From Bidens hawaiensis (Eukaryota > Streptophyta > Magnoliopsida > Asterales > Asteraceae), in contig JAIQDT010000226.1 in NCBI GenBank assembly GCA_021521415.1, positions 186,001-250,000 on the forward strand: a stretch of DNA of 64,000 nucleotides, in the 5' to 3' direction. The translations under genes were made by a program, and so were the position numbers. Positions 22,721 to 32,184 of the stretch are shown piece by piece. The notes beneath the pieces were generated by a model. That model did no database searches, had not been told where the DNA came from, and saw only the letters and a program-made list of their open reading frames with translations. The first letter of the stretch is position 1. Each line of letters opens with the position of its first letter.

Positions 22721-23290
22721 ACTTTTGTTTTCCATTCTTCAACTCAAACAATCAGTACTCAAATGAAAACCTTTGACATTTACTCCTTCAATAAGTTGGT
22801 TATGAACAAGATAGTTCATCTTACAAACGTTGATGTGACCCCTCCGTCGATACCATCACAACGATTCCTTTTCTGATGCCTTGGTGACAAAGAACTGAAC
22901 AGTGCCTTGAGTAGATGATACAACACTCATGTTAAAAACACAAAGATCATTTCTCATGGTGCCTTCATTAAAACCCATTCATCCGGTATCTTGAATCCTG
23001 GCTTCAGAATCAAACATTCTTGACTTGTAAAGTGAGTTGAGAAGCCTTTGTCACATATTTGTGAAATACTCAACCGATTATTCTTCAACTCAGTGATGTA
23101 GTTCACATTCTCAAACATCACCTTCCCATTTTACAAAGTAACCTCACCAACAATCAGACCTCCTTGATTTCCCGCAAACCACACATATCATCCTTGAATA
23201 GATTTGACATTCTTTAGAAAATAAAGAGTTCCATTCATGTATCAAGAGGCTCCACTATCCATAATCCAATGTGAGTCATTGGATCTTGAA
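22721..23290 (-). pseudogene. Copia protease and GAG-pre-integrase, element B
   Basis: The protease active site reads HWIMDSGAS at about 23250-23275, followed directly by a stop where relatives have Arg (CGA to TGA). ICDKGFSTHF-type and CLILKPGFKIPDE-type blocks follow near 22980-23080. The pre-integrase WYRRRGHINVCKMNYL-type region lies near 22800-22870 in mixed frames. Confidence 0.7.
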
Positions 23291-24495
23291 AGCCCTTACA
23301 AAAGTATGCGATTAGTGAAACAAGGAAACCCAAGCCCTCTTGGTGTTGGGGTTTTTCATTTTATCATAGAAACAATCATCAAAATTATCTTCTTCACAAT
23401 CAGTCAACGATTCAACTGATGAGCATGATTTACATGAATTAGAATTAGAAGGCTCAGATTATAAATACTCAACATCTTTCACAATGTTTGACTTAACAGA
23501 TTCATCTTTCTTAATTGTTGAAATAAGTTTTATCAGGTTTATCTTCTTATAAAAACCATCATTAGATTTCTTAACTTTTGAAGACACACCGACTTCAAAT
23601 TTTTTTTTTTTTTGAAAAGTTCCTTCTCCACAAACTATTTTAAAATCTTATTGGGTCGAGATGTAGGTCTCAAAAATGGAACTTTGACATGTGGTTTTTT
23701 GTTCACCAGATGATTTTTCTCTTGAGAACGAGAGAATCGTTTTGGACATGAGTAGAACAAATATCCTACCTCATTACAACATAAATATTTCCTCCTATCA
23801 ACAAACTTATTAACATGAGAAACTTGATTCTCTTCCCAATCCCACTCAGCCATAAGTCTATAAAACTCATCATTAGATCATTTTCTAAATATGGCTTCTT
23901 TCTCTTCCTCATAGGTCTCACCTTTAACAAAAACAATCTTTTGAAAACCAGTTTTCGGTTTCACGGACTCTTTGTTAAAACTAGTTGATTTACCCTCTTT
24001 GAAACCAATACATTGTCTTTTGTGATAAAAACTAGTTTTAGCAAATTTAAAATTTGGATTACCAGTTTTAACACTTGATTGAGTTTCAGTTTTAGCTTCA
24101 GGTAATAAATATTCAGCAGCTTTCTTACTCACCACGCTCTCACATTCATAGCTGTTGAAGGACTTAACAGGTTGCTCATCACATGAAAGAGATGATGAAA
24201 TATCATTATATAGTAAACCAGTCACCATATTCATCGCCTTGAAGAACCCCTCTGGTTCTTGGGGAACACAAGAGCTCCAGTAAGGTGGTGGTAGAGAATA
24301 ATATTTCGGATCATCCTTTTTGTCCCCTGAAATATCAACAGATGGTTTTGGACAATGTGATCAATGGAAATTTTAATCAGTTCAAGTTCCCTTTTAAGTT
24401 CCGCTTTCTCATCCATATGCAAATTAATAGCAATTTGTTTATCCTCAACCGTGTGTTTAAGCATAGAGATCATTTTCTCTTTTTGTAGGAGTTTA
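23291..24495 (-). pseudogene. gag C-terminal half of Copia B, cut at 24495
   Basis: Remnant of gag after the capsid domain. 23635-23853 holds a damaged zinc knuckle, CCNEVGYLFYSC, in which the His is replaced by Tyr. 23878-24234 and 24231-24495 form a Lys/Glu-rich region with coiled-coil character (DEKAELKRELELIKISID). The sequence stops at 24495, where the A' LTR begins, so the capsid domain, leader, primer site and 5' LTR of this copy are missing. Confidence 0.65.
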
Positions 24496-24801
24496 TGTCG
24501 GTCCGTATATATCACTTAATAATCATTTACCCACATTTGTAACCCACACGTAAGTGTTGACAACAAAGTTAACGACTTGCTATATATGGTAAGAACATTA
24601 GAGTATTAATGGCAGAATCACTAACACACTAAATGCTGCAAGACAAACACAAAGGTAACAAAACACATGATGTAACTCAAAAGATTTCCATTTATATTAT
24701 GACGTACACAAAAAAAATCAATAAGGGTTTCAAGGTGGAATGTTTGGATTATTGGTAGATTTCCGTACTGGAGTGAGTCAGCCGTCAAATCACAATATCA
24801 G

Positions 24802-24819
24802 GTGTGTGTGTGTGTGTGT
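24802..24819. repeat. (TG)n microsatellite
   Basis: About nine TG units in the A' LTR. Confidence 0.9.
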
Positions 24820-24849
24820 AGTCTCTATCAAGGCGTGCTATAAATTATT

Positions 24850-24859
24850 CCTTTTATAG
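24850..24859 (-). promoter_or_regulatory. TATA box of the A' LTR
   Basis: CTATAAAAGG in element orientation, at the position equivalent to CTATAAATAG in the A LTR. Confidence 0.55.
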
Positions 24860-25517
24860 GCCTGCCCTGACACCTGATATTCCCTTTTAGAAACCCTAAT
24901 GATTGACACATAATCATAAAAACATATTACAAAAGATTTTAAGTGTAAAAATGTCTTCGGGCAAGCTTTACAGCCTTTGTCTTCATCGAGTAGACATGGT
25001 AACCTTAAATTGTGATGGTAAACAGTTCTCCGAGCAAGATTTACTTAGAATATTTTCCTTAGAAAATATTCATCTAGCAAATTTCAATCATCTTGACCAT
25101 ATCAAACTTTGCTCGATATAGTCTTACGAGCAAACTTGTTCTTCAGAGATCCCTTCAATCTTTTGTTAATTTAACTTATTTGAACAATCATAAGTGTGTT
25201 GGTAACACTGTAGCTTGTCCTTAGTTGAACCTTGCTCGGCATAAGTTCTTGAGTAAATTGTTTATCAACTTCCTTAAAGCATGTTGGGACCAATGCTTAT
25301 TAAGAATAAACCTTGGTAGATCTTCCAAAAGACTTGGTTTCAGCTTAGTTTAGTCAAGAGTTTGCTAGGAAACAAACCTTGCTTGACTTGAAGAACAACC
25401 TTGATAGAAAAATTGAACCTTGCTCGGTTTATCACTCAAGAGGAATTCTAGAAGATAACTTTGCTGGGAAAGCAAAATACCTTGCTAGATCAAGTAAAAG
25501 CTTGTTGTGAGGCCTAA

Positions 25518-25923
25518 GGGTGTGTTTGGGATTCCTTATTTTCCTCTCCTTATAACTTATGATGGTTGAATAAGTCCTTTTTGTGTTAACAATGTGTTTG
25601 GGAACACATAAGGCCTTTTCCATTTCTCCTTATCAACAACGCCAAAATAAGGGTTTTCAATAAGTTGGAGTTTGCTAACTTATCTCCTTATAGGATTGGA
25701 ATACCCATTACACGCTTCCAAGTTTCATTCCCCCATTGCTAAATTATGTCCCTTTTGGTCATTTAAATCAATAAGTTAAACCAAACACTTTTAAAAAAAA
25801 TAACTTATTGTTTTATGCTAATCCAAACACTTTTCTGAAAACTTCTTATTAAAAAGCCATAAGACCTTTTTAACTTATCAAAAAAGGCCTTTTTACCTTA
25901 AATAAGGAATCCCAAACACCCCC
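25518..25923. mobile_element. Tourist-like (PIF/Harbinger) MITE
   Basis: 406 bp flanked by TAA at 25515-25517 and 25924-25926. Terminal inverted repeats are GGGTGTGTTTGGG on the left and GGGGGTGTTTGGG on the right, both continuing into ATTCCTTATTT. A 3-bp TAA duplication and GGG...TGTTTGG ends are typical of Tourist MITEs. No coding capacity. Absent from the A LTR, so it entered after A and A' separated. Confidence 0.88.
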
Positions 25924-26009
25924 TAAGTGTGCTCGGTTTCCATACTTAGCCATTTTTAGAGAGGTTGAGAAGATTCCAATATTCCTTATATATTTTCCTC
26001 ATCCCAACA

Positions 26010-26022
26010 ATCTCCCCTAGAT
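26010..26022 (-). other. Polypurine tract of A'
   Basis: Element orientation ATCTAGGGGAGAT, directly before the LTR start TGTTGGG. Confidence 0.65.
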
Positions 26023-26188
26023 TGGAACACCCTCAGCTGTACCAAAACACCTATGAGGTTACATAGACTTATAAAAATACACATCAAATTTTCAATAAGG
26101 GAATTACATGCCACACTAAAAAGATTACATCTTATAAATCTATCACAAGGAAATTACCATTCAAATCTAATCTATAAGTTGCATTTTT

Positions 26189-28646
26189 TTATCTCCTGAA
26201 GCTTAATGCTTCCCTTCTTAGATCCAATTTCACTACTGCGGCCATTTCCTTGAATATGAATAACTGGCTGTGGTGAGGATGCTGAGAGGGCAGAGTCCAT
26301 TTGATTATATCCTCTAGATCCTCCACATGAAGAAATTCCAGATCAGTGTCTTCCTTGATGATACCCAAGGTCAGTCCATCTGAATTTTTAAGAATGAAGG
26401 ACTCATCTTTAGTTTCAAACACAATTTGTGTAATTCTTCTATTCCTTTGGACTTCATGATTAGGCCTTGTTATCTGCCGCCTCATGCTTATAAATTCTTT
26501 CATATTGACCAGAGGATTGTGGTGCTTTATCTTCTTATGGTATGAGGCTTCAGTGAGTCTTATATCTAGCATCCTCCTTTGCCTCTTCTTCTTTTCAAAA
26601 TCAGAATGTTCCATCTTCCTCTTCTTGCTAAGCATTGGGAACCCTTTCCTGGCTTGGTCTCTAAGATGTTTTGATAATTCATTTTGTTGTCTACCTAAAA
26701 ACCTCTTTCTGTTGTGGTAATCATACAGGTTCAGAGTTGCCATCTCAGCTAATTGCTCCTTCCTAAAATCCATGAAATCATCTTTAAACAGTTTTGCATC
26801 AAATCACCACTATTCATTACAACTTTCAAAGATTCAGTTTTAGCATCAAGTATAGCCTCTTTGGTAGGTCCACTTCAAAAGGTGGCCTTTTTTATCTCTA
26901 TTGAGAAGCTCCAGTGCTTGGTATTGGGACACTTACAGTTGAGAGCCTAGAAGTATGTTTCTTCTTGTGAATAGGGACTCTCAAATGCCTAGACTTCTAA
27001 AACATTTCAATTATTTTCTCCTTGGCAGCATTACTAGATCCAGATAGTTTTCTCCCTCCTTAGCCAAGGTAGTAATCATGCCCTTGTTCTCCTTATCAGT
27101 GGACCCGCAGGGACAGATCGTTGCTCATGAATAAGTTCTCCCCTGGGTCTACACTGGAACCGTAGTAACTTCCTCTATTCAGCTTCGAGTTTCACCCACT
27201 CAACCTTTTCTGAATAAAACAGTTCTTTCAGTTGACTTTTACCAAGGTTGTCAAATACTCCTCAGCCATGCCCTTGCTAAGCATCAATCCATTTAAGGTC
27301 TTGATCTTTTTCTCATCATCCTAGGGCTCAACTGTCTCTACATTTTCCATAGGCTCTTCCTTCACCAACACCAACGGAGGAGCCTAGATGATTTGGAATT
27401 TTCTTTATCAAACATGGCTTTTTCAGACATATAGATAGATAGTTTATCAAATCTGCTCAAGTCTTTTGTTTCATCTCCCTTTCCTCTAGCATCCATCAAC
27501 ATGTCAAGTAGTTTTATCTGTTCATCCTCCCACTGCATCTTCTCTTTCTCAACCAGAGTGACTATCCTTGGTTTCTTTGTGGCTCTTTCAAAGTCATCTT
27601 TCCTTGACAGTTTTTTGAAGTGTGTTTTGACTTGTTGCTTGCTTAGACAGTCCCCCACTTCAATTATGCCATGATGAATTAAATACTTGCACTTCCCACC
27701 ATAATTATTGAATAATCTTTCAAGTTTCTCTTTCTGATTAATTTCTTTCTTCATCCTCTCCAACTCATCCCTTTTCACAGCTTCAACTTTTGTGCTGTAA
27801 GCACCCTTCATCTCTCCAAACTTCATATGGCTAAGTTGTTTTTCAGAGTAACCATGTAACCTCAAATAAGCTCTAAATTTTTTAGAGTCTTTCTTTTTTT
27901 TTTGCATCTTTTTCTTTATATATTCCACCTCATCATCTAATAATATCTGCAACTCCTCATTAGACATGGGAGCCAGAGTTTCAAACTTGTAACCATGATT
28001 TATCAGCCCTAAAATCTTTGGATCATTTCTTTTAGCCTCATTTAACATATTTTGAATGTTTCCCTGGGTTCAGCAGTCATGTTCACATCAGGGAAATCAG
28101 CAGTATCATCATCATCTGGTTCAGACAAGTCATCAAGTGGATTAATTTAAGGTTCATTAAACTCAGGTTCAACTTCAACTTCATCAGGTCTGACTGTTTG
28201 TATAGGTACCGCTTGAATAGAAACAGCCTTTATAGGACTCTTCTTTTTTGGTTCATCATCATCATCATCATCATCAGTTTTATCATTCCTCTTCCTCTTT
28301 CTTTGATATTTCTTTCCATACTTTCCCCAAGTTTTCAGGATCCCATTATTCTGGATGCTTTTTCTTGTCATTCTTCACCTCTTCAATCCAAGATTCAGAT
28401 ACTATTCGAGTTATAGACTCTCCAGCTTCATCAGGAACCACTTGCCTCTCATCATTTTTGTTTTCTGGCTCATCAGTGGCTTGTTCAGGTGTTTTCTTGA
28501 CTTGATACAAAATTAATGCAAGAGACTTGTCAGCTTCTTTAGTTTGTTTTAGTTTAATCAGCCCCTCAATAACTTCTTGTTCCAAATCCCCATGTTCTTC
28601 ATTCAAATCGTTCCTCAATTAAGCCTCTTCTAATAAGATCCTCTAA
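26189..28646 (-). pseudogene. Accessory ORF of A', C-terminal part
   Basis: Unrecognised protein encoded between pol and the 3' LTR. Pieces at 28147-28618 are acidic then Lys-rich with an Asp run (28248-28275). The piece at 27362-28048 contains three related units, each a hydrophobic helix ending in HGY or HGI, then about ten residues to an LS/M-type turn and a charged helix: ILGLINHGYKFETLAPMS, FRAYLRLHGYSEKQLSHM and CKYLIHHGIIEVGDCLS. The end (26189-26773) is very basic (KKKRQRRM) and finishes with SFILKNSDGLTLGIIKED. No signal peptide or membrane segment. Three long pieces share one frame; 26774-27361 is broken. Cut at 28646 by C. A similar repeat ORF lies at 60418 on the plus strand. Confidence 0.6.
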
Positions 28647-29071
28647 TGTTGGTTCCCAGCCGGATCTACACGAGATATCTCGTTCTACGTAGGTGCGGAA
28701 TCCCTACGTAAGACGTTACGAGCGTAGAAGACGATACGAGTTAACACGATCGAACACACGTTACAATAAACAAATACTCGTTATATTGCAACCTTAAACA
28801 CGTGATATCAATCACTGATTACAGGACTCGTAAACACGTAAACTAATAAACTGACTGAATTAATTAAAAACATAAGCCGTAACTTATGTTTATATAATCA
28901 CGACAACTTCGCCTGGCATGTTCAGGCGAAGTTGTCGCTAACTTCGCTTAGTTCACAAGTTCGCCTGTATCAGCGAACTTGTGAGCTAACTTCGCTTACA
29001 TACAAAAACACAAATCTAACAAACTCGATTACAGACACTTGACACTGAACTACTGACATCATGCACCAACA
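28647..29071 (-). repeat. 3' LTR of C
   Basis: 425 bp, differing from 35343-35767 at only two sites (near 28650 and 28688). Contains a perfect 14-bp palindrome ACGAGATATCTCGT at 28670-28683. Confidence 0.96.
28889..28970 (-). promoter_or_regulatory. C LTR core promoter with stacked palindromes
   Basis: TATA box TTATATAAA (28889-28897). Three bases upstream in element orientation is a perfect hairpin with 15-bp arms (28901-28915 and 28923-28937, arm CGACAACTTCGCCTG, 7-nt loop). Next to it is a second hairpin with 15-bp arms containing one G-T pair (around TCACAAGTTCGC, about 28949-28986). Both are built from the family motif AACTTCGC. Same in the other LTR at 35585-35682. Confidence 0.8.
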
Positions 29072-29084
29072 GACTCCCCCTTGG
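29072..29084 (-). other. Polypurine tract of C
   Basis: CCAAGGGGGAGTC in element orientation, abutting the 3' LTR. Confidence 0.9.
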
Positions 29085-29190
29085 CAGTAGCTTCATCTCT
29101 TTATCTTCAAGCACGTGTCTTGTAATCTTCAACAATCTTGTATCTTCATCTTTTAGCATTCACTCCTTCTCATACACATACCGAAACAAC

Positions 29191-30276
29191 TCATTGATAT
29201 TTCCTCGCTTCGTCTTTCCAAGCAGGAATATAAAAGATTTTCTTCTCATTCAGCACCTGCAGATCAGCTCGAGACATGTTCACTAGATGCATCGGATCAT
29301 AGACTCTCAGCAGCTCTTGTTCATCTTCGTCTTCCATCACTGCTTCAGCTCTCTCACAATCTACATACCACCACTTCAACTCTTTGAGCACATCCTTGGG
29401 CATTTGTTTCATCGGCACTTCTTTCAAGCACCGGATCGGTTTATACTTCATATTCATCCAAGGCTTGCCATCTGCTCTCAATCCTCTATCTTTGTCTTCG
29501 ATAAGTTTTCCCTTCTGTGGTTTCAGTAGCTCGAACTTCTTTTCCTTTATCTCCTTCCAAACTATCTTCCCGATGACTCTAGCCATATTATCATCACCTC
29601 GATTTATCAATCCTAATCTGGCTAAGTCTTTCACTTCACATTCTGGCAATGTGTTCAACGATCTCAACATTCTTTTGAAGTACTGAACGCCATCATACCT
29701 TTTAATCAAGAAGAGCCTCAACTGCTCATCGTATATCCAGCAAATAATCCCCTTTCTCGCTTCAGCATAGCCTCTAATGTTGTAACTCTTCTTGAACATT
29801 GTAGGGACCGCTGGTTTCTTCGTTTTGACGAACCACTGAGCATAGCCTTCTTTCCATCTAGGCTGCTCTTCCCATTCCGTCTCATCACTTCCAATCTCTT
29901 TACTCATATCAGCCTTATCCACTTCCGGAATTTCATGCTCAATATTCTCTTCTACTATCTCTCCCTCTTCAATCTCATTATCAATCACAATCTCTTCACC
30001 AATCTTCTCTATCTTATCACCAGGTAATACATCATCATCACCTATGAACTCATCATCCATCTCCTCAACTTCCACGACCACCACATCATCACCACCAGCT
30101 GCACTTGTCAACTCCCCCTGAGTTGTGTAAGTCCCAAGAGCTTGTACAGTTCTTGGCAACTCACCACCTGCACCTTTCGATGCATTGGGATCATCGTCTC
30201 GATCATTTCTCTTCTTGGTCCTCAACTCATCGCCTTTACAGCTCGTCTCCCCCTGAGATGCCAAGAACTCTTTCAA
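29191..30276 (-). CDS. Accessory ORF of C (361 aa, unknown function)
   Basis: Uninterrupted ORF between the post-pol region and the purine tract. Residues about 1-50 are polar, 65-125 strongly acidic (EEGEIVEENIEHEIPEVD), and 160-360 form a compact mixed domain with CWIYDEQLRLFLIKRYDG, LINRGDD, FELLKPQ, LKEVPM, KWWYVDCERAEAV and RVYDPMHLVNMS. The last 200 residues match the end of the D accessory ORF (57740-58300) in order: INRGGD, FKFLKPQ, LKRVPI, RWYYDYRTGEAV, KIIDPMWLV. No signal peptide, membrane segment, protease, RT or integrase motif, so it does not look like an envelope protein. It is the only long intact ORF in C. The Met at 30276 is the first one available; an upstream extension is not excluded. 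Confidence 0.7.
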   Translation of the reverse strand: MKEFLASQGETSCKGDELRTKKRNDRDDDPNASKGAGGELPRTVQALGTYTTQGELTSAAGGDDVVVVEVEEMDDEFIGDDDVLPGDKIEKIGEEIVIDNEIEEGEIVEENIEHEIPEVDKADMSKEIGSDETEWEEQPRWKEGYAQWFVKTKKPAVPTMFKKSYNIRGYAEARKGIICWIYDEQLRLFLIKRYDGVQYFKRMLRSLNTLPECEVKDLARLGLINRGDDNMARVIGKIVWKEIKEKKFELLKPQKGKLIEDKDRGLRADGKPWMNMKYKPIRCLKEVPMKQMPKDVLKELKWWYVDCERAEAVMEDEDEQELLRVYDPMHLVNMSRADLQVLNEKKIFYIPAWKDEARKYQ

Positions 30277-31640
30277 AGCATCTATGATTTGCTTTGACGT
30301 GGATAACTTTGCCTATCGCAGGAGAAGTTAAGCACAACTTCGCCGATATCAAATTTTCAAAACAAACCCTATAATTTGAACAATTTGCAATCAAGTTTTA
30401 AAACAACCTTTAAAGCGTTAAATGATACGATCAAGACCAAGTAACCAGGTATAAAAGCATACAACTACATAAGCAGAAAAAATTTTAAAAATAAAGTACA
30501 CGGGATCAAATTTCAGTCTCGATAGGGACTACCATGTTTTAGAAAAGATCCGAACAGGAATCATACTAACTACGTGACTGTCACACAGATCCGTGTTCAG
30601 CTGTATTATGACATAAAGAAACAGGTTGTAAGCAGGTAAATAACTTAGAATGGTTTTCATCGTTTCTGTGATACGGATTAGGTTCAATTAAGCTCAAAAC
30701 TTAAGTGGGCAACAACTCAGAGATTATGATGTCTCCTATCTATTCTCAAAGCGTATTTGGCTTTCCCCAAGTCACCCCGAGTTGATCTCGACCCGTAGTG
30801 TCTGATTAAATAATTGGTACTCTTCGATCTTTGGACTCTTCTTCCCGTTCTCTATCTTGCATCTTGATTGAGAAGTCTTATCATTATGAACTCTATGATG
30901 TCTCAATAACTCACATTTTTTTTTTAGGTATTTACACAACTTCAGATAAACTACTGCAAGTCCCGAATATGGATCACTGCAGTATCTTGACACGTTATCT
31001 TCACGGGAATCAGAACACTCACGGGCTCGTGTATCACTGGGTAATCGTTTTTCTGCCTATCATTCGGAAAGATATATATGAAGACATGCACAACTCTTAA
31101 GGAGTTTCCACGTAAAATCGAGTAGATTTAGTTAGTATCACTTCTACTTTTACGCACCATAAAAAGCTACCATGACATACAATGACTGTTCTAAAGTTTT
31201 TTAGGCCTTATCACTTCACTAGTTAAGCACACAGAATCATTATATCTATCACTTTCCAAGGTTGGATCAATTTTCTGTTAAACATAGTAAAGGAACTTCT
31301 TACGAAGTAGTAGACTTGAAAAATAATTTCATCTCCCGTTAAAAAAAAATTTAACTTCTATCGCCCCGATCAAGTCAAAGTCTTCAGGTAAACGGCTATC
31401 CTGAAGATCCAATGGATCAGCTGGACCGACCACATACGAGTATGTGTCCTTCTAACTAAGTATGATGGACTAATTTTCAGCGAAAGAATAAAAACACATC
31501 ATAAACCGCCCCGGTCACTTTCAGTCATCTGGTTAATGGCTATCCTCATATTCTACAAGTAGAAATGAGGACCAAACATATCCGAAGACATGTCCTTCAA
31601 ACTGAGGTAACCGACATAATTCTAAGCGATAGTGACGTGG
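30277..31640 (-). other. Conserved post-pol non-coding region of C
   Basis: Non-coding. Holds the same ordered blocks as A and D: TTAATTGAACCTAATC (near 30680), GGGGAAAGCCAAATA and GCTTTGAGA (near 30755), a block near 31035-31200 and two hairpin modules (31383-31595). An AACTTCGC motif pair near 30325-30345 precedes the accessory ORF. Confidence 0.6.
31383..31595 (-). other. Paired RNA hairpin modules of C
   Basis: Element orientation. Module one: CACATA and TATGTG around CTCG (31431-31446), then GGTCC, a GATCC/GGATC stem (about 31404-31419) and GGATAGCCGTTTACC. Module two: ACATGTC and GATATGT around TTCG (about 31578-31595, one G-U pair), then GGTCC, a stem of CCTCAT with TTCTA closing on CTTG (31544-31570), then GGATAGCCATTAACC. 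CUUG, CUCG and UUCG are all stable tetraloop types. Confidence 0.68.
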
Positions 31641-31666
31641 TTTTTTTTTTTTTTAAAAAAAAAAAA
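31641..31666. repeat. T14A12 foldback at the pol deletion site of C
   Basis: A run of 14 T followed by 12 A, flanked by GTGAC and GTCAC, making a long hairpin. It sits where integrase, RT and RNase H should be, between the end of GAG-pre-integrase and the first hairpin module. Confidence 0.85.
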
Positions 31667-31707
31667 CAAAGTCACAAAACTTGGTTACTCTGGATTGATC
31701 ATCCCAT

Positions 31708-32169
31708 TCAGCTCAACAAGCATAACTCGGACTCCGATTCAGTTGCTTTTGACAGAAGGCACGATTCTTCTGTTGCCATTTCAGTCGACCTCATGTCCAT
31801 TATATACGTATTCTTTTCTCTTGGAGCCTTCATAACTATCCAATCCTCTGGTATCTTGAAACCAGGATATAGCACGATTGCTTCATTCTTGGTAAAATGT
31901 ACGGTGTAATCTTTGTCACAGATCTGCGAAACACTCAGCAGATTGTGCTTCAGTTCTTCAACAAAATTTACGTTCTCTAACGTCATCTTTCCGTTAGTCA
32001 CCGTCCCAATTCCAGTGATCCTTCCACCGCTCTCTCCAGCGAAACTCACTCTTCCTCCCTGAACAGGTTTCCATTCGTGTAACAAACTCTTGTTACCCGT
32101 CATGTGCCGGGAACAGCCGCTATCCACAACCCATTGATTGTTTGCAGCCCTATTCAACTGTTCCTGCAC
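31708..32169 (-). pseudogene. Protease and truncated GAG-pre-integrase of C
   Basis: Retropepsin with intact active site WVVDSGCSRHMTGNKSLL, then GRITGIGTVTNGKMTLENV, NLLSVSQICDKDYTVHF and LYPGFKIPEDWIVMKAPR. The GAG-pre-integrase begins (SCLLSKATESESEL) but breaks off where relatives have LWHRKMGH, marking the left edge of the deletion of integrase, RT and RNase H. It is in one open frame of 153 residues. Confidence 0.85.
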
Positions 32170-32184
32170 GATTAAAGCAGGTGA

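Larger units (their letters stand above)
24496..26009 (-). repeat. 3' LTR of Copia A' with a MITE inside
   Basis: 1514 bp including the MITE (about 1.1 kb without it). Element ends TGTTGGGATGAGG and CCGACA. Homologous to the A LTR over the GTGTTGACAA block, the TATA region and the TGCTCGG-rich U3 (25090-25480 and 25925-25940). A (TG)n run lies at 24802-24819. Confidence 0.82.

Noticed and set aside
29191..30276. Envelope-like protein
   Set aside because: No signal peptide, membrane helix or cleavage site can be seen, only an acidic part and a soluble-looking domain.
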